Assembly (NCBI RefSeq): GCF_900103405.1
Contig: NZ_FNHX01000002.1
Location: 252,496 to 316,495, forward strand
Direction of reading: 5' to 3'
DNA length: 64,000 nt
Origin: Polaromonas sp. JS666
Lineage (GTDB): Bacteria; Pseudomonadota; Gammaproteobacteria; Burkholderiales; Burkholderiaceae_C
Shown here piece after piece: positions 1-9,098 of this stretch (positions are counted from its first letter, which is position 1; every line of letters begins with the position of its first letter). The notes under the pieces are model-generated. The model was not told the origin of the DNA, ran no database searches, and saw only the letters and a program-made list of their open reading frames with translations. A program made the translations under genes and the position numbers.

Positions 1-98
1 GGTGTTTGATCCAGTGCCCGGACCCTTGCACCGGAGCACTTTTCATGCCACACGCAGAGGCACAGGCACCCGGGCATGCACCCGGGGCGCGTGCGGGC

Positions 99-1124
99 TC
101 AGGCCTTGAGCTTGAGCAAATGCACCATGACCCGCGAAGTGGTCAGGTCGAAATCGATAAAACTCGCGAGGCTGGGGCCCGAAAGCAGCGAAGACTCCCA
201 GTGGTTCTGCTTGAGCGTTTTCTGCCAGGACTCATGGCCGGTGGCCGCCTTCACGGCCTCCAGCATTTCCGCCTGGCGCGCCTCGGCCACGTTCTGGCCG
301 GTGAAGACACCGCGCCAGTTGGCCATGTCCACGTCCACCCCCTGCTCACGGATGGAGGGAATGCCGAACACCGTGCGCTTGGACGACACACCGATGGCGC
401 GCAGCTTGCCGCTGGCCAGCTCGTCGGCGAATTCGCTGTAGCCCGAAATGCCGGCCGCCGCCTTGCCGCCCAGCACGGCCTGCACCACTTCGGCGCCGCC
501 GGCAAAGGGCAGGTACACCAGTTCTTCCGGCTTGCTGCCGGCCGCGCGGGTGAACACACCGGCGAACACATGGTCCACGCCGCCGGCGGAGCCGCCCGCG
601 ATGGGAACGTCCTTGGGATTGGCGCGCATGCGGCCGGCAAGGTCCGCAATCGTGCGCACCGGCGAATTGGCGGCGACCACCACCACGAGGTAGTCGCTGG
701 TCAGGCGCGCGATCGGGCGGATGCGGCTCATGTCCACGGCGGGCTTTTGCAAGGCCACCGCGCCCACCATCACCATGCCGCCCATCAGCAGGGTGTTGGC
801 GTCGCCGCTGTATTTTTCGGCATAGTAGGCCAAGCCTATGGTGCCGCCCTTGCCGCCCTTGTTTTCATACTCGATCTCATCCACCGCGCCGGCACCCACC
901 AGCGCCGTGCCCAGGGCGCGGCCGGTCTGGTCCCAACCACCCCCGGCATTGGCCGGGATCACGATGCGCAGCTTGGGCGCCAGCTTGACCACCTTGGCTT
1001 TGGGTTGCGCGGCCGCCGGCGGCTTGGCCGCCGTCTGCGCCCACGCGGGGATGGCCCCGCCCCATGTCGCCAATCCCAGCCCTGCGAGTTTTTCCAGGGC
1101 AGCGCGTCGTTTGATGGTCAGCAT
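99..1124 (-). CDS. tctC: Bug-family (TctC) periplasmic tricarboxylate-binding receptor, second copy
   Basis: This is a periplasmic solute receptor of the Bug/TctC family, 341 aa, the last gene of a minus-strand transporter operon. The mature protein shows the family hallmarks: an IPANAGGGWD motif near residue 55 and a late GYSEFAD segment that closes over the carboxylated ligand. It resembles the other receptor at 3315-4274 throughout, so the two are paralogues. The N-terminus has KRR followed by a hydrophobic stretch ending in AWA, which could be a Tat-type signal, unlike the Sec-like signal of the paralogue; this is inference. It lies 25 bp downstream of tctA and is probably co-transcribed. 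The ligand is unknown; citrate or another C4-C6 di/tricarboxylate is plausible. Confidence 0.93.
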   Translation of the reverse strand: MLTIKRRAALEKLAGLGLATWGGAIPAWAQTAAKPPAAAQPKAKVVKLAPKLRIVIPANAGGGWDQTGRALGTALVGAGAVDEIEYENKGGKGGTIGLAYYAEKYSGDANTLLMGGMVMVGAVALQKPAVDMSRIRPIARLTSDYLVVVVAANSPVRTIADLAGRMRANPKDVPIAGGSAGGVDHVFAGVFTRAAGSKPEELVYLPFAGGAEVVQAVLGGKAAAGISGYSEFADELASGKLRAIGVSSKRTVFGIPSIREQGVDVDMANWRGVFTGQNVAEARQAEMLEAVKAATGHESWQKTLKQNHWESSLLSGPSLASFIDFDLTTSRVMVHLLKLKA

Positions 1125-1149
1125 GTCGTCTCCTTCTGTTGTTGGAACC

Positions 1150-2652
1150 TCAGCTTACAGTTTTGCTCCTCGTCCAGTATTTGGCAAGGCGTGGAAGTAC
1201 CAGTACCGCCACCACAATCACGACCAGCGTGATCGACATGGGGCGCTGGAAAAACACCATGGCGCTGCCCTCGCCTATCGACACGGCGTTGCGCAGCTGC
1301 GCCTCCGCCAGAGGGCCCAGGATCATGCCGACCACCACGGGCGCGGTGGGAAAGTCGAAACGGCGCATCAGCACGCCCAGCAATCCGATGGCATAGAGCA
1401 GGAACAAATCGAAGGCGCTCTGGCGCATGCCGTAGGCGCCCACCGTCGCGAAGATCAGGATGCCCGCATAGAGCTGCGGCTTGGGGATCTTCAGCAGCTT
1501 GACCCACAGGCCCACCATGGGCAGGTTGAGCACCAGCAGCATGACGTTGCCGATGTACAGCGAGGCGATCAGCGCCCACACCAGCGCGGCGGAGGTGGTG
1601 AACAGCTGCGGGCCGGGCTGGATGCCGTAGTTCTGGAAAGCGCCCAGCAGGATGGCCGTAGTGTTCGAGGTCGGGATGCCCAGCGTGAGCAGCGGGATCA
1701 GCGCCGCCGTCACCGTGGCGTTGTTGGCCGCCTCGGGGCCGGCCACGCCTTCGATGGCGCCCTTGCCGCCGAACTCGGACTTGATCTCGGGGCTCGCCAG
1801 TTTCTTTTCCGTGGCGTAGCTCAGGAAGGTCGGTATCTCGGTGCCGCCGGCCGGGATGCAGCCGAAAGGCGTGCCGATCGCGGTACCGCGCAGCCAGGCG
1901 GGGATGGACCGCTTCCAGTCGGCCTTGGTCATGTGCACGCGGCTGAGCTTGTTCTGGTCTTCCACCGTTTTGCCCTCGTAGAGCACGGCGTACAGCACTT
2001 CCGCCACCGCGAACAGGCCCACGGCCACCAGCACAATTTCAATACCGTCCAGCAGTTCCGGGATGCCGCCGGTGTAGCGGCCCTGGCCCGAAATCTGGTC
2101 CAGGCCGACGCAGCCGGCGGCCAGGCCGACCAGCAGCGCCGTCATGCCGCGCAAGGTGCTTTTGCCCAGCACGGCGCTCACCGTGGTGAAGGCCAGCAGC
2201 ATCAGCAGGAAATACTCGGGTGGGCCCAGCTTGACGGCGAACTCCGCCACAAAGGGGGCGAACAGCGTGACGATGACGGTGGCGATGGTGCCTGCCACAA
2301 ACGAGCCTATCGCCGCCGTGGCCAGCGCCGCGCCGGCGCGCCCGCTCTTGGCCATCTTGTTGCCCTCCATGGCCGTGACCATGCTGGCGGTTTCGCCGGG
2401 CGTGTTCAGCAGGATGGAGGTCGTGGAGCCGCCGTACATGGCGCCGTAGTAGATGCCCGAGAAAAAAATCATCGAAGCGGTGATGTCGACCTTGGCGGTG
2501 ATGGGCAGCAGCATGGCCACCGCCACCGCCGGGCCTATGCCGGGCAACACGCCCACGGCCGTGCCCAGGGCACAGCCCACGAGGCACCAGATCAGGTTGA
2601 CCGGCGTGATCGCCGTGGCGAAACCCGCCATCAGGGCATTGAAGATGTCCAT
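1150..2652 (-). CDS. tctA: Tripartite tricarboxylate transporter, large permease subunit TctA
   Basis: This is the large integral membrane subunit of the TTT (tripartite tricarboxylate) transporter, 500 aa, the usual family length. It is strongly hydrophobic with about 10-12 membrane segments. Glycine/proline-rich family motifs are visible: LPGIGPAVA near residue 37, and a later [15 protein letters not shown] segment near residue 330. It works with the small subunit TctB and a periplasmic Bug receptor to import carboxylates using an ion gradient. The start is 1 bp after the tctB stop, so translation is coupled. The large antisense frame over this gene is a GC-codon shadow. Confidence 0.96.
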   Translation of the reverse strand: MDIFNALMAGFATAITPVNLIWCLVGCALGTAVGVLPGIGPAVAVAMLLPITAKVDITASMIFFSGIYYGAMYGGSTTSILLNTPGETASMVTAMEGNKMAKSGRAGAALATAAIGSFVAGTIATVIVTLFAPFVAEFAVKLGPPEYFLLMLLAFTTVSAVLGKSTLRGMTALLVGLAAGCVGLDQISGQGRYTGGIPELLDGIEIVLVAVGLFAVAEVLYAVLYEGKTVEDQNKLSRVHMTKADWKRSIPAWLRGTAIGTPFGCIPAGGTEIPTFLSYATEKKLASPEIKSEFGGKGAIEGVAGPEAANNATVTAALIPLLTLGIPTSNTTAILLGAFQNYGIQPGPQLFTTSAALVWALIASLYIGNVMLLVLNLPMVGLWVKLLKIPKPQLYAGILIFATVGAYGMRQSAFDLFLLYAIGLLGVLMRRFDFPTAPVVVGMILGPLAEAQLRNAVSIGEGSAMVFFQRPMSITLVVIVVAVLVLPRLAKYWTRSKTVS

Positions 2653-2653
2653 G

Positions 2654-3178
2654 TCAGATCCACCCCGTGTTCGTCAGGCCCGGCAGGTTGATCGCCAGGA
2701 ATTTGGTGAACATCCAGAAGACCGGCGCGGAAATCAGCAGGCCCACCACGAGGTCGGTGGCCCAGGTGCGCGGTGCATTGACGCCCGTCTGGCCGCTGGC
2801 GCGGCGCAGGCCTTGCACCGCCAGCAGGTAGCACAGCGTGCAGCTCAGGATGAAGCCTATGGTGGTGATCAGCGCCGCATTGAGCAGCAGCCCCGCCGAA
2901 ACCCAGGCAAAACCGGGCCAGTAGGCCTGCGCGGCGCCGGAAGGAGGATCCAGCTCGCGAAAGCCGCCGCTGCGCGCTTCCCAGATGATCCAGGCGCCGC
3001 AAACCGTGAGGCCGACGGAGACCAGCCAGGGCAGGAAGTTGGGGCCGACGCCGCCGTAGCCGGCCTCGGAGGAGATGCTGATCGCGCCGAAGGCCAGCGC
3101 CAGGCCGGTCAGCAGCACGCCGGCGCCGACCAGGGTTTGCGGCCAGGCGGCCGAGGGATCCGAAGTTGTTGTTGTCAT
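2654..3178 (-). CDS. tctB: Tripartite tricarboxylate transporter, small membrane subunit TctB
   Basis: This is the small four-helix membrane subunit of the TTT transporter, 174 aa from the chosen ATG (reading MTTTTSD). A longer frame extends upstream to 3382, but the extra 68 residues are Pro/Arg-rich and run through an intergenic hairpin, so the later start is preferred. Four hydrophobic segments fit the TctB family. The gene sits between tctC and tctA in the order receptor-tctB-tctA-receptor, and ends 1 bp before tctA begins. Confidence 0.9.
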   Translation of the reverse strand: MTTTTSDPSAAWPQTLVGAGVLLTGLALAFGAISISSEAGYGGVGPNFLPWLVSVGLTVCGAWIIWEARSGGFRELDPPSGAAQAYWPGFAWVSAGLLLNAALITTIGFILSCTLCYLLAVQGLRRASGQTGVNAPRTWATDLVVGLLISAPVFWMFTKFLAINLPGLTNTGWI

Positions 3179-3214
3179 CGTTATAGTTCCCGAAAGACGT
3201 GGGACGGACGTGAA

Positions 3215-3240
3215 CAGTCTGGCGGCACGCCGCCCTTTCG
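3215..3240. other. Perfect GC-rich hairpin between tctC and tctB
   Basis: The palindrome GGCGGC-AC-GCCGCC (3221-3234) lies in the 136-bp gap between the receptor gene and tctB. It has no T-run on the operon strand, so it is not a standard terminator. Inside transporter operons such hairpins often protect the 3' end of the receptor message and raise receptor over permease levels. That role is inferred here, not shown. Confidence 0.4.
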
Positions 3241-3314
3241 TCAAATTTTCATCAAATCTGAACCCGGGACGGCGTGGCGCCCTTGCACACTTGCGCGTGC
3301 GAAGGCCCGAAGGC

Positions 3315-4274
3315 TCAGACCATGCCGGACTTGACCATGGTGGCGCGCAGGGCGGCGAAGTCGTCATCGACGAACTTGGCAAAAGCCTCGCCCGACAGGA
3401 CGGCAGGCGTCCAGTCGTTCTTCTTCACGGCTTCGGCCCAGGCCGGCGACTTCAGCGCAGCCAGCACCAGGTCGGTCAGGGCCTTGCGCTGCTCGGCCGT
3501 GATGCCGGGGGCGCCGTAGACGCCGCGCCAGTTGCCGATTTCCACGTCTATGCCCTGCTCCTTGAGCGTGGGCACGTCCACGCCCGGCAGGCGCTTGCCG
3601 GAGGTCACGGCGATGGCGCGCATCTTGCCGGCCTTGATGTACTCGGCGAACTCGCTGTAGCCGCTGCCGCCCACCGTGACGTTGCCGCCCAGGATGGCCG
3701 CCGTGGCCTCACCGCCGCCGCGGAAGGCGACGTAGTTGATCTTGGAAGGATCGGCGCCGACCTTCTGCGCGATCATGGCCGCGGCGATGTGCTCGGTGGA
3801 GCCGCGCGAACCGCCGCCCCACTTCACGCTGCCGGGGTCTTTCTTGAGCTGGTCGACCACGTCCTTCATGGTCTTGAAGGGCGAATTGGCGGGCAGCACG
3901 AACACGTTGTATTCGCTTGAGAGGCGCGCGATCGGCGTGGCCTGCGACAGGCTCACCGGCGGCTTGCCGGTGATCAGGCCGCCCAGCATCACAGCGCCCA
4001 TCACCATCAGCGCGTTGGGGTCACCCTTGGAGCCGTTGACGAACTGGGCCAGGCCCAGCGCGCCGGCGGCGCCGCCCTTGTTGTCGTAGGTCACCGTGTC
4101 GGCAACCTTGGAGTCGGTCATGGCCTTGCCCAGGGCGCGGCCCGTGGTGTCCCAGCCGCCGCCGGGATTGGCCGGAATCAACATCTTGATGTTGGCGGCC
4201 GCGGAGGCCGACAGGGGCAAGGCACCGGTCGCGGCCAGGGCCGCCAGGGATTTCAGAAAGGTATCGCGACGCAT
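3315..4274 (-). CDS. tctC: Bug-family (TctC) periplasmic tricarboxylate-binding receptor, first copy
   Basis: This is the promoter-proximal receptor of the transporter operon, 319 aa. It has a signal peptide with a KSLAALAATGALPLSASA core, then the Bug-family IPANPGGGWD motif near residue 33 and a GYSEFAEYI segment near 205. It is expected to bind a carboxylated substrate in the periplasm and deliver it to TctAB. It is divergent from tctDE, the usual arrangement for regulated TTT transporters. In Salmonella, TctDE activates tctCBA in response to tricarboxylates; applying that here is inference from gene order. Confidence 0.95.
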   Translation of the reverse strand: MRRDTFLKSLAALAATGALPLSASAAANIKMLIPANPGGGWDTTGRALGKAMTDSKVADTVTYDNKGGAAGALGLAQFVNGSKGDPNALMVMGAVMLGGLITGKPPVSLSQATPIARLSSEYNVFVLPANSPFKTMKDVVDQLKKDPGSVKWGGGSRGSTEHIAAAMIAQKVGADPSKINYVAFRGGGEATAAILGGNVTVGGSGYSEFAEYIKAGKMRAIAVTSGKRLPGVDVPTLKEQGIDVEIGNWRGVYGAPGITAEQRKALTDLVLAALKSPAWAEAVKKNDWTPAVLSGEAFAKFVDDDFAALRATMVKSGMV

Positions 4275-4392
4275 GGGAATGTCTCCTGTGGATGGGCGCC
4301 TGGGGCGCCCGGATGGCTGATAACCCGCCTATCATGCACCCCCTGGCTGTCAAACGGCTGTCCGGCGGGACTGGGGAAAGTGCTAATGTCTA

Positions 4393-4420
4393 GGGCCTGT
4401 TAACAGGCCCAAACAGGCCC
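4393..4420. promoter_or_regulatory. Candidate TctD operator: 18-bp palindrome plus direct repeat
   Basis: Between divergent tctC and tctD lies the perfect palindrome GGGCCTGTTAACAGGCCC (4393-4410), followed by a third half-site. AACAGGCCC occurs at 4402-4410 and again at 4412-4420, so the direct repeats are exactly 10 bp apart, on one face of the helix. OmpR/PhoB-type regulators such as TctD typically bind tandem repeats with 10-11 bp spacing. It sits just upstream of the tctD start, which fits autoregulation or control of both promoters. Binding is inferred. Confidence 0.5.
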
Positions 4421-4441
4421 TAACCCATGATGCCCACGGTG

Positions 4442-5131
4442 ATGTCCACGGTCAAACTGCTGCTGGTGGAGGACGACGCCTCCATGCAGGCGGCGCTGCA
4501 GCGCGCCCTGGGCCGGCGCGGCATGGAGGTTTTCAGCTGCACCGACGGCCGCCAGGCCCTGGCGCAGTGGAAGGCCACACAGCCCGACGTGGTGGTGCTG
4601 GACCTGACCCTGCCCGGCCTGGACGGCCTGCAGGTGCTGGCGCAGGCGCGCGGCCAGGGCCTGACGACCCCGGTGCTGATCCTCACGGCCCGCGGCACCG
4701 TAGGCGACCGCATCGTCGGCCTGAACACCGGCGCCGACGACTACCTGCCCAAGCCCTTTGACCTGGACGAACTCGAGGCGCGGCTGCGCGCCCTGAGCCG
4801 GCGCCGCCCCGCGGCCGGCGCGGAGCCCGGCGCCGCGCCCCAATTCGTCGGCCACCTGCGCTATGACAAAGAAAGCGGCGCCATCTACCACCGCGACCAG
4901 GTGCTGGAACTCACGCCGCGCGAGCTGGCCCTGCTGCAGACCCTGATAGGCAAACTGGGCCACGCCGTGTCCAAGGAGCGCCTCTTCGAACTGGTGTTTC
5001 CCGGCGAAACCGACGTGCAGTACGAGGCCGTGGAAGTGGTGGTCTACCGCCTGCGCAAAAAGCTGGCCCAGACCGGCGTCACCCTGGTCACCTTGCGCGG
5101 CCTGGGCTACCTGCTGAAAGTGGATGCATGA
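4442..5131 (+). CDS. tctD: OmpR-type response regulator TctD
   Basis: This is a DNA-binding response regulator, 229 aa from the chosen ATG. ATGs at 4427 and 4430 would only add a short unstructured tail and abut the operator-like repeat. The receiver domain (about 1-115) has acidic residues D11/D12, phospho-acceptor D54, T82 and K104. The C-terminal winged-helix domain (about 128-229) contains the usual ELTPRELALL start. It overlaps tctE by 4 bp (ATGA), so the two are coupled. Its position beside tctCBA identifies it as the transporter regulator. Confidence 0.93.
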   Translation: MSTVKLLLVEDDASMQAALQRALGRRGMEVFSCTDGRQALAQWKATQPDVVVLDLTLPGLDGLQVLAQARGQGLTTPVLILTARGTVGDRIVGLNTGADDYLPKPFDLDELEARLRALSRRRPAAGAEPGAAPQFVGHLRYDKESGAIYHRDQVLELTPRELALLQTLIGKLGHAVSKERLFELVFPGETDVQYEAVEVVVYRLRKKLAQTGVTLVTLRGLGYLLKVDA

Positions 5132-6561
5132 GCGACCGGGAGCCTGTGCCGCCCGAACCCACAAGCCAGCGGGCCATCTCGCTACGGCGTTATCTGCTGA
5201 CCGGCATCCTGCTTCCCGTCGGCCTGCTGATCATCGTGAACACCGCCAGCCTGTACCGCCAGGCGCTGGCCGCGGTCAACACCGCCTACGACCGCACCCT
5301 GCTGGCCTCGGCCAAATCCATAGGCGAACAGCTCGACGTGACCGGCTACGACGAACAGTCCGAACTGCGCGTGACCGTGCCCTATGCGGCGCTGGAGGCC
5401 TTCGAGGCCGACAACCAGAGCCGGTTGTTCTACCGCGTCTCCAGCCTCAAGGGGGAGCTGGTCTCGGGTTTTGCGCAACTGCCCTTCTGGCGCGGCGAGA
5501 TCCCGATACGCCCGCCGTATTCGGCGCTGGTGGATTTTTACGACGACGTGTTCCGCGAGGAACCGGTTCGCGTCGCCGTGCTGCTGCAGCCCGTGGCCAG
5601 CGGCAAGGGCCGGGCCATGGCCGTGGTGCAGGTGGCCGAGACCCTGGAGCTGCGCAAGACGCTGGCGCGCAAGATCCTCTTTGACACCTTGTGGCGCCAG
5701 GCCGTGCTGCTGGCAGTGATCGCCCTGGTCGCGGTGGTCGTGGTGCAGCGCGCCACGCGGCCGGTACGCCGGCTCAGCGGCGAGCTCAAGGCGCGCCCCG
5801 AGGGCGACCTGACGGCCATTGCCGCCCCCGACGCGCCGCGCGAGCTGCTGCCGCTGATCGAGGCGACCAATCAGGTCATGGGTCGGCTGCAGCACCTGCT
5901 GGACAACCAGAAACGTTTTGTGCGGGACGCGGCTCACCAGCTGCGCACGCCGCTGGCGGTGCTCAAGGTACAGGTGCAGTCGGCGCTGCGCGGCGACATG
6001 GAGGCGCGCGACGCGCTCGGCGAGATCAACCAGACCGTGGACCGCGCCACCGTGCTGGCCAACCAGATGCTGGCGCTGGCCAAGGTGGAGCAACTGCGCC
6101 AGCAGGCCGACCTGCAGGCCATAGACCTGGCGCAGGTAGTGCGCTCGGTGGCGCTGGACCTCTCACCGTTGATCGCCGAAAAAGACATCGACTTCGAGAT
6201 AGAAACCGTGCCCGCCCAGGTCAGATCGCATGAATGGATGCTGGGCGAACTCACGCGCAACCTGCTGCACAACGCCATCAAGCACACGCCGGCCGGCGGC
6301 CCGCTGGCCGTGCGCATCGTGCGCGACGCCAGCTTTGTCGCGATGACCTTGAGCGACAGCGGGCCCGGCGTGTCGGCCGAGCTGTCGGCGCGGCTTTACG
6401 AGCCGTTTTCGGCGGGCGACGTGCGCCACGGCTCCGGCCTGGGGCTGGCCATCTGCCGCGAGATCGTCGAAACCATGCATGGCAGCATCACCCTGGAAAA
6501 CCGCGTCGTGCACGGCCAGGTCACGGGGCTGGACGCGGTGGTCCGCCTGCCCACGGCCTGA
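5128..6561 (+). CDS. tctE: Sensor histidine kinase TctE
   Basis: This is a two-component sensor kinase, 477 aa. A membrane helix at about 24-45 and a second near 192-210 enclose a periplasmic sensor region of about 145 residues. Next come a HAMP-like linker, the phospho-acceptor box with H270 in a DAAHQLRTPL context, and a HATPase domain with N-box (NLLHNAIKHT) and G-boxes (DSGPGV, GSGLGLAI). It is translationally coupled to tctD. It probably senses the carboxylate carried by the adjacent transporter. The final residues run cleanly to the stop, so it looks intact. Confidence 0.94.
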   Translation: MSDREPVPPEPTSQRAISLRRYLLTGILLPVGLLIIVNTASLYRQALAAVNTAYDRTLLASAKSIGEQLDVTGYDEQSELRVTVPYAALEAFEADNQSRLFYRVSSLKGELVSGFAQLPFWRGEIPIRPPYSALVDFYDDVFREEPVRVAVLLQPVASGKGRAMAVVQVAETLELRKTLARKILFDTLWRQAVLLAVIALVAVVVVQRATRPVRRLSGELKARPEGDLTAIAAPDAPRELLPLIEATNQVMGRLQHLLDNQKRFVRDAAHQLRTPLAVLKVQVQSALRGDMEARDALGEINQTVDRATVLANQMLALAKVEQLRQQADLQAIDLAQVVRSVALDLSPLIAEKDIDFEIETVPAQVRSHEWMLGELTRNLLHNAIKHTPAGGPLAVRIVRDASFVAMTLSDSGPGVSAELSARLYEPFSAGDVRHGSGLGLAICREIVETMHGSITLENRVVHGQVTGLDAVVRLPTA

Positions 6562-6613
6562 AGCGCCCACGCGCCCGGCAGGGGCGTTGGGTCTTGGTTC
6601 AAAATAGCCGCCA

Positions 6614-7015
6614 ATGGATAAATTGCGCATCGACAAATGGCTGTGGGCCGCCCGCTTTTACAAAACCCGCGCGCTCGCGGTCGAGGAAATCGACAGGGGC
6701 CGGGTCAAGGTCAACGGTGCCGAAGCCAAGCCCGCGCGCGAGGTCAAGTCCGGCGACACCGTGTCGCTGCGCCAGGGCCAGGTCAACCGCACCGTGGTGG
6801 TACGCGGCATCAGCAGCCAGCGCGGCTCAGCCCCGGTGGCCCAGCAGCTCTATGAAGAAACCGAGGAAAGCCTGCGCCTGAAGGCCGAGGCCGCCGAGCA
6901 GCGCCGCCTGAACAGCGACCCGGCCGGCGCCCAGGAACACGGCCGCCCCACCAAGCGCGACCGCCGCACGCTGGACAAAGCCTGGAATAACCGCTGGAGC
7001 GCGTCGGCGGACTAA
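6614..7015 (+). CDS. hslR: S4-domain RNA-binding heat-shock protein Hsp15
   Basis: This is a small basic S4-domain protein of 133 aa, the same length as E. coli Hsp15. The S4 fold is at residues 1-65, beginning DKLRIDKWLWAARFYKTR. The tail is Arg/Lys/Glu-rich, as in the family. Hsp15 binds 50S subunits carrying stalled nascent chains and helps recycle them. No clear Shine-Dalgarno precedes the ATG; an AT-rich CAAAAT box lies 8 bp upstream. It is convergent with the racemase gene, with only 7 bp between stops. Confidence 0.9.
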   Translation: MDKLRIDKWLWAARFYKTRALAVEEIDRGRVKVNGAEAKPAREVKSGDTVSLRQGQVNRTVVVRGISSQRGSAPVAQQLYEETEESLRLKAEAAEQRRLNSDPAGAQEHGRPTKRDRRTLDKAWNNRWSASAD

Positions 7016-7022
7016 GAGCCGC

Positions 7023-7760
7023 TCAAGCCGCGTAGGCCCGCTGTGCCAAAGCCTGCGCCAGCAACGCGGCCGGGTCCACCAAGTCCAGTGTTTCCATGCC
7101 GGGCACCACGCTGAGCGCCAGCGGTATCTCGGTGCAGCCCAGTATCAGCGTGGAAAGCCCATGCCGCGCGGCCAGCGCCTCGGCTACGCCCGTGAAGCAT
7201 TCGCGCGCCAGGGCCATGTTGCCCATTTTCACGCCCTCATAAATGCCGCGCATCAGGCGTTCGCGTTCTTCGGCCGTGGGTGTATGGCACTGCAGGCCGG
7301 CCTGGCGCAGCGCTTGGTCGTAGAGCCCCGCGCGGTAAGTGCCCTCGGTGGCCAGCAGTCCCACTTCGCGCACGCCGCGCGCGGCCAGCGTCCGCGCCAC
7401 CTCGCGGGCCACGTGCAGCACTTCGAGCTGCGGGAAACGCTCCTGCAGCTGGCCGTGCCAGGCGTGGGCGGTGTTGCAGGCCACCGCGACCGTGGTAGCG
7501 CCCAGGGCCGCCAGCTTGCCCATGGCCTGCAGCATGGGGTCCAGCGGCTGGTGGCCGCCCGGCCCGGGCAGCTCCAGCGCCGTGCTGCGGTCGGGCACCG
7601 GCACCTGAGCCAGCCAGTGCTCGGGAAAGCCCTGGTCCGACACCGGAATGTCCAGCGCGCGCATGTGGTCTGCGCAAGCCTGGACAAACAGGCGCGCAAA
7701 ATCCGCGCCCGCGGCAGGCCCCATGCCGCCCAGGATGCCGACCACGCGGGGTCTGTTCAT
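7023..7760 (-). CDS. Aspartate/glutamate racemase family protein
   Basis: This is a PLP-independent amino-acid racemase of the Asp/Glu/hydantoin family, 245 aa. It opens with the ILGGMGP motif and carries both catalytic cysteines, C95 in an ACNTAHA context and C209 in GCTEI. Such enzymes interconvert L- and D-aspartate or glutamate. Neighbouring genes encode a glutamate/aspartate-type binding protein and a D-amino-acid dehydrogenase, which supports a D-amino-acid role. Substrate cannot be decided from sequence; it is not MurI-like in context. Confidence 0.88.
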   Translation of the reverse strand: MNRPRVVGILGGMGPAAGADFARLFVQACADHMRALDIPVSDQGFPEHWLAQVPVPDRSTALELPGPGGHQPLDPMLQAMGKLAALGATTVAVACNTAHAWHGQLQERFPQLEVLHVAREVARTLAARGVREVGLLATEGTYRAGLYDQALRQAGLQCHTPTAEERERLMRGIYEGVKMGNMALARECFTGVAEALAARHGLSTLILGCTEIPLALSVVPGMETLDLVDPAALLAQALAQRAYAA

Positions 7761-7946
7761 GTCATTGCCTTTCAGTGTGAGTGGGCCCGGACAGCAAAAT
7801 CCAGGCGAACGCCGGCCGCCTGTGCCTCAGGGCATCTGGCCGTTTCATGTTGTTGGGGGGGAAGAACTGCCGTCCTCACCGAGGCCGGCAGCGGGATGGC
7901 GTGAAGCCATCAACGGGGAGCGGCGCGCCGGCGCTCCCCGGCGGGC

Positions 7947-8840
7947 TTACAGCGCCGGCTTGTCGCTCAGCGCCTTGAGGTTGGCCTTGAGCTCCTCGCT
8001 CATAGGCAGGTTCAGGTTCACGCCCTTGGGCGGGATCGGCGAGGTGAACCACTTGGCGTACATCTTGGTGAACTCGCCGGACTTGATCAGGCGGGTGATG
8101 GTGCCGTCGACCAGCTTCTTGAACTCGGGGTCGTCCTTGCGCAGCATGCAGGCATAGGGCTCTACCTGCAGCGAGTCGCCGACGACTTCCAGCGAGGCCG
8201 GGTTCTTGGAATTGGCCATCAGGCCGAACAGCAGGATGTCGTCCATGGCGAAGGCCAGGGCGCGGTCGCTTTCGACGAGCAGCAGCGAGTCGTCATGGTC
8301 CTTGCCCAGGATCAGTTGCATGTCCAGCTTCTTGTCGGCGCTGTACTTGCGGATCACCTGCGCATTGGTGGTGCCGGTGGTGCTGGCCACCGTCTTTTTG
8401 GCCAGGTCGGCGTAGTTCTTGATGCCGGACGATTTTTTGACCAGCAGGCGTGTGCCGGTGTAGAAGTGGTTGATGGCAAAGGCCACGTCCTTGCCGCGCG
8501 CGGAGTTGTTGGTGGTCGAGCCGCACTCGAGGTCGTAAGTGCCGTTGACCAGCAGCGGGATGCGGTTCTGCGAGGTCACGGGCATGTAGGCGACTTCGAG
8601 GTTGGGCTTTTTCACCTTTTTGCGCACGTCGTCAATGATGGCTTCGGTCAGTTCCGCGGAAAAACCCACCGAGGTCTTGGAGCCGATCAGGTAGCTGAAA
8701 GGCACCGATGCCTCGCGATAGGACACCGTGATCTTGTTGCTGTCGGCGACCTTCTTCAGCGTCGGCACGGTTTGCGCGCCCGCGTTGGCGGCCAGGCCGG
8801 CTGTCAGCAGCACGGCGCTCATGAGGGTAGTGAATTTCAT
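7947..8840 (-). CDS. Amino-acid ABC transporter solute-binding protein (glutamate/aspartate type)
   Basis: This is a periplasmic binding protein of family 3, 297 aa, with a Sec signal peptide ending near ANAGAQ (residue 23). Late residues with the pattern YACMLRKDDPEFKKLVD resemble the GltI glutamate/aspartate receptor. No permease or ATPase gene is adjacent, so it is an orphan receptor that must share a membrane complex encoded elsewhere. It lies on the opposite strand from dadA, sharing a 258-bp divergent region with it, and upstream of the racemase. The link to acidic amino-acid uptake is inferred from similarity and context. Confidence 0.9.
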   Translation of the reverse strand: MKFTTLMSAVLLTAGLAANAGAQTVPTLKKVADSNKITVSYREASVPFSYLIGSKTSVGFSAELTEAIIDDVRKKVKKPNLEVAYMPVTSQNRIPLLVNGTYDLECGSTTNNSARGKDVAFAINHFYTGTRLLVKKSSGIKNYADLAKKTVASTTGTTNAQVIRKYSADKKLDMQLILGKDHDDSLLLVESDRALAFAMDDILLFGLMANSKNPASLEVVGDSLQVEPYACMLRKDDPEFKKLVDGTITRLIKSGEFTKMYAKWFTSPIPPKGVNLNLPMSEELKANLKALSDKPAL

Positions 8841-9098
8841 GCGTGTCCTTTCGGGGGCAATGGGTTGGTAGTTTCGGTAACCGGGAGTAAGCAGGCATCG
8901 CTAGTGTAGGAAGAGCCGCGCCCGGCGTGTCATTCATTTTCGCGTCAAACCCATGACAAAAACTCATGGTTTACCCAAGCGCACCGCCATGGGGCCCGGG
9001 GCATAACCAAAGGTCATGGCCGTGGGCGAATTCAGCATTGTTCAAACCCGCGCGCCTTGCGTACAGTCGCGTCCATTCGAGAAACAACAAGGGTTTTT

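Noticed and set aside
838..2691. 617-aa plus-strand frame opposite tctA
   Set aside because: It is rich in His/Arg/Gln/Gly, runs antisense to the clearly coding tctA, and is a product of high GC in the third position.
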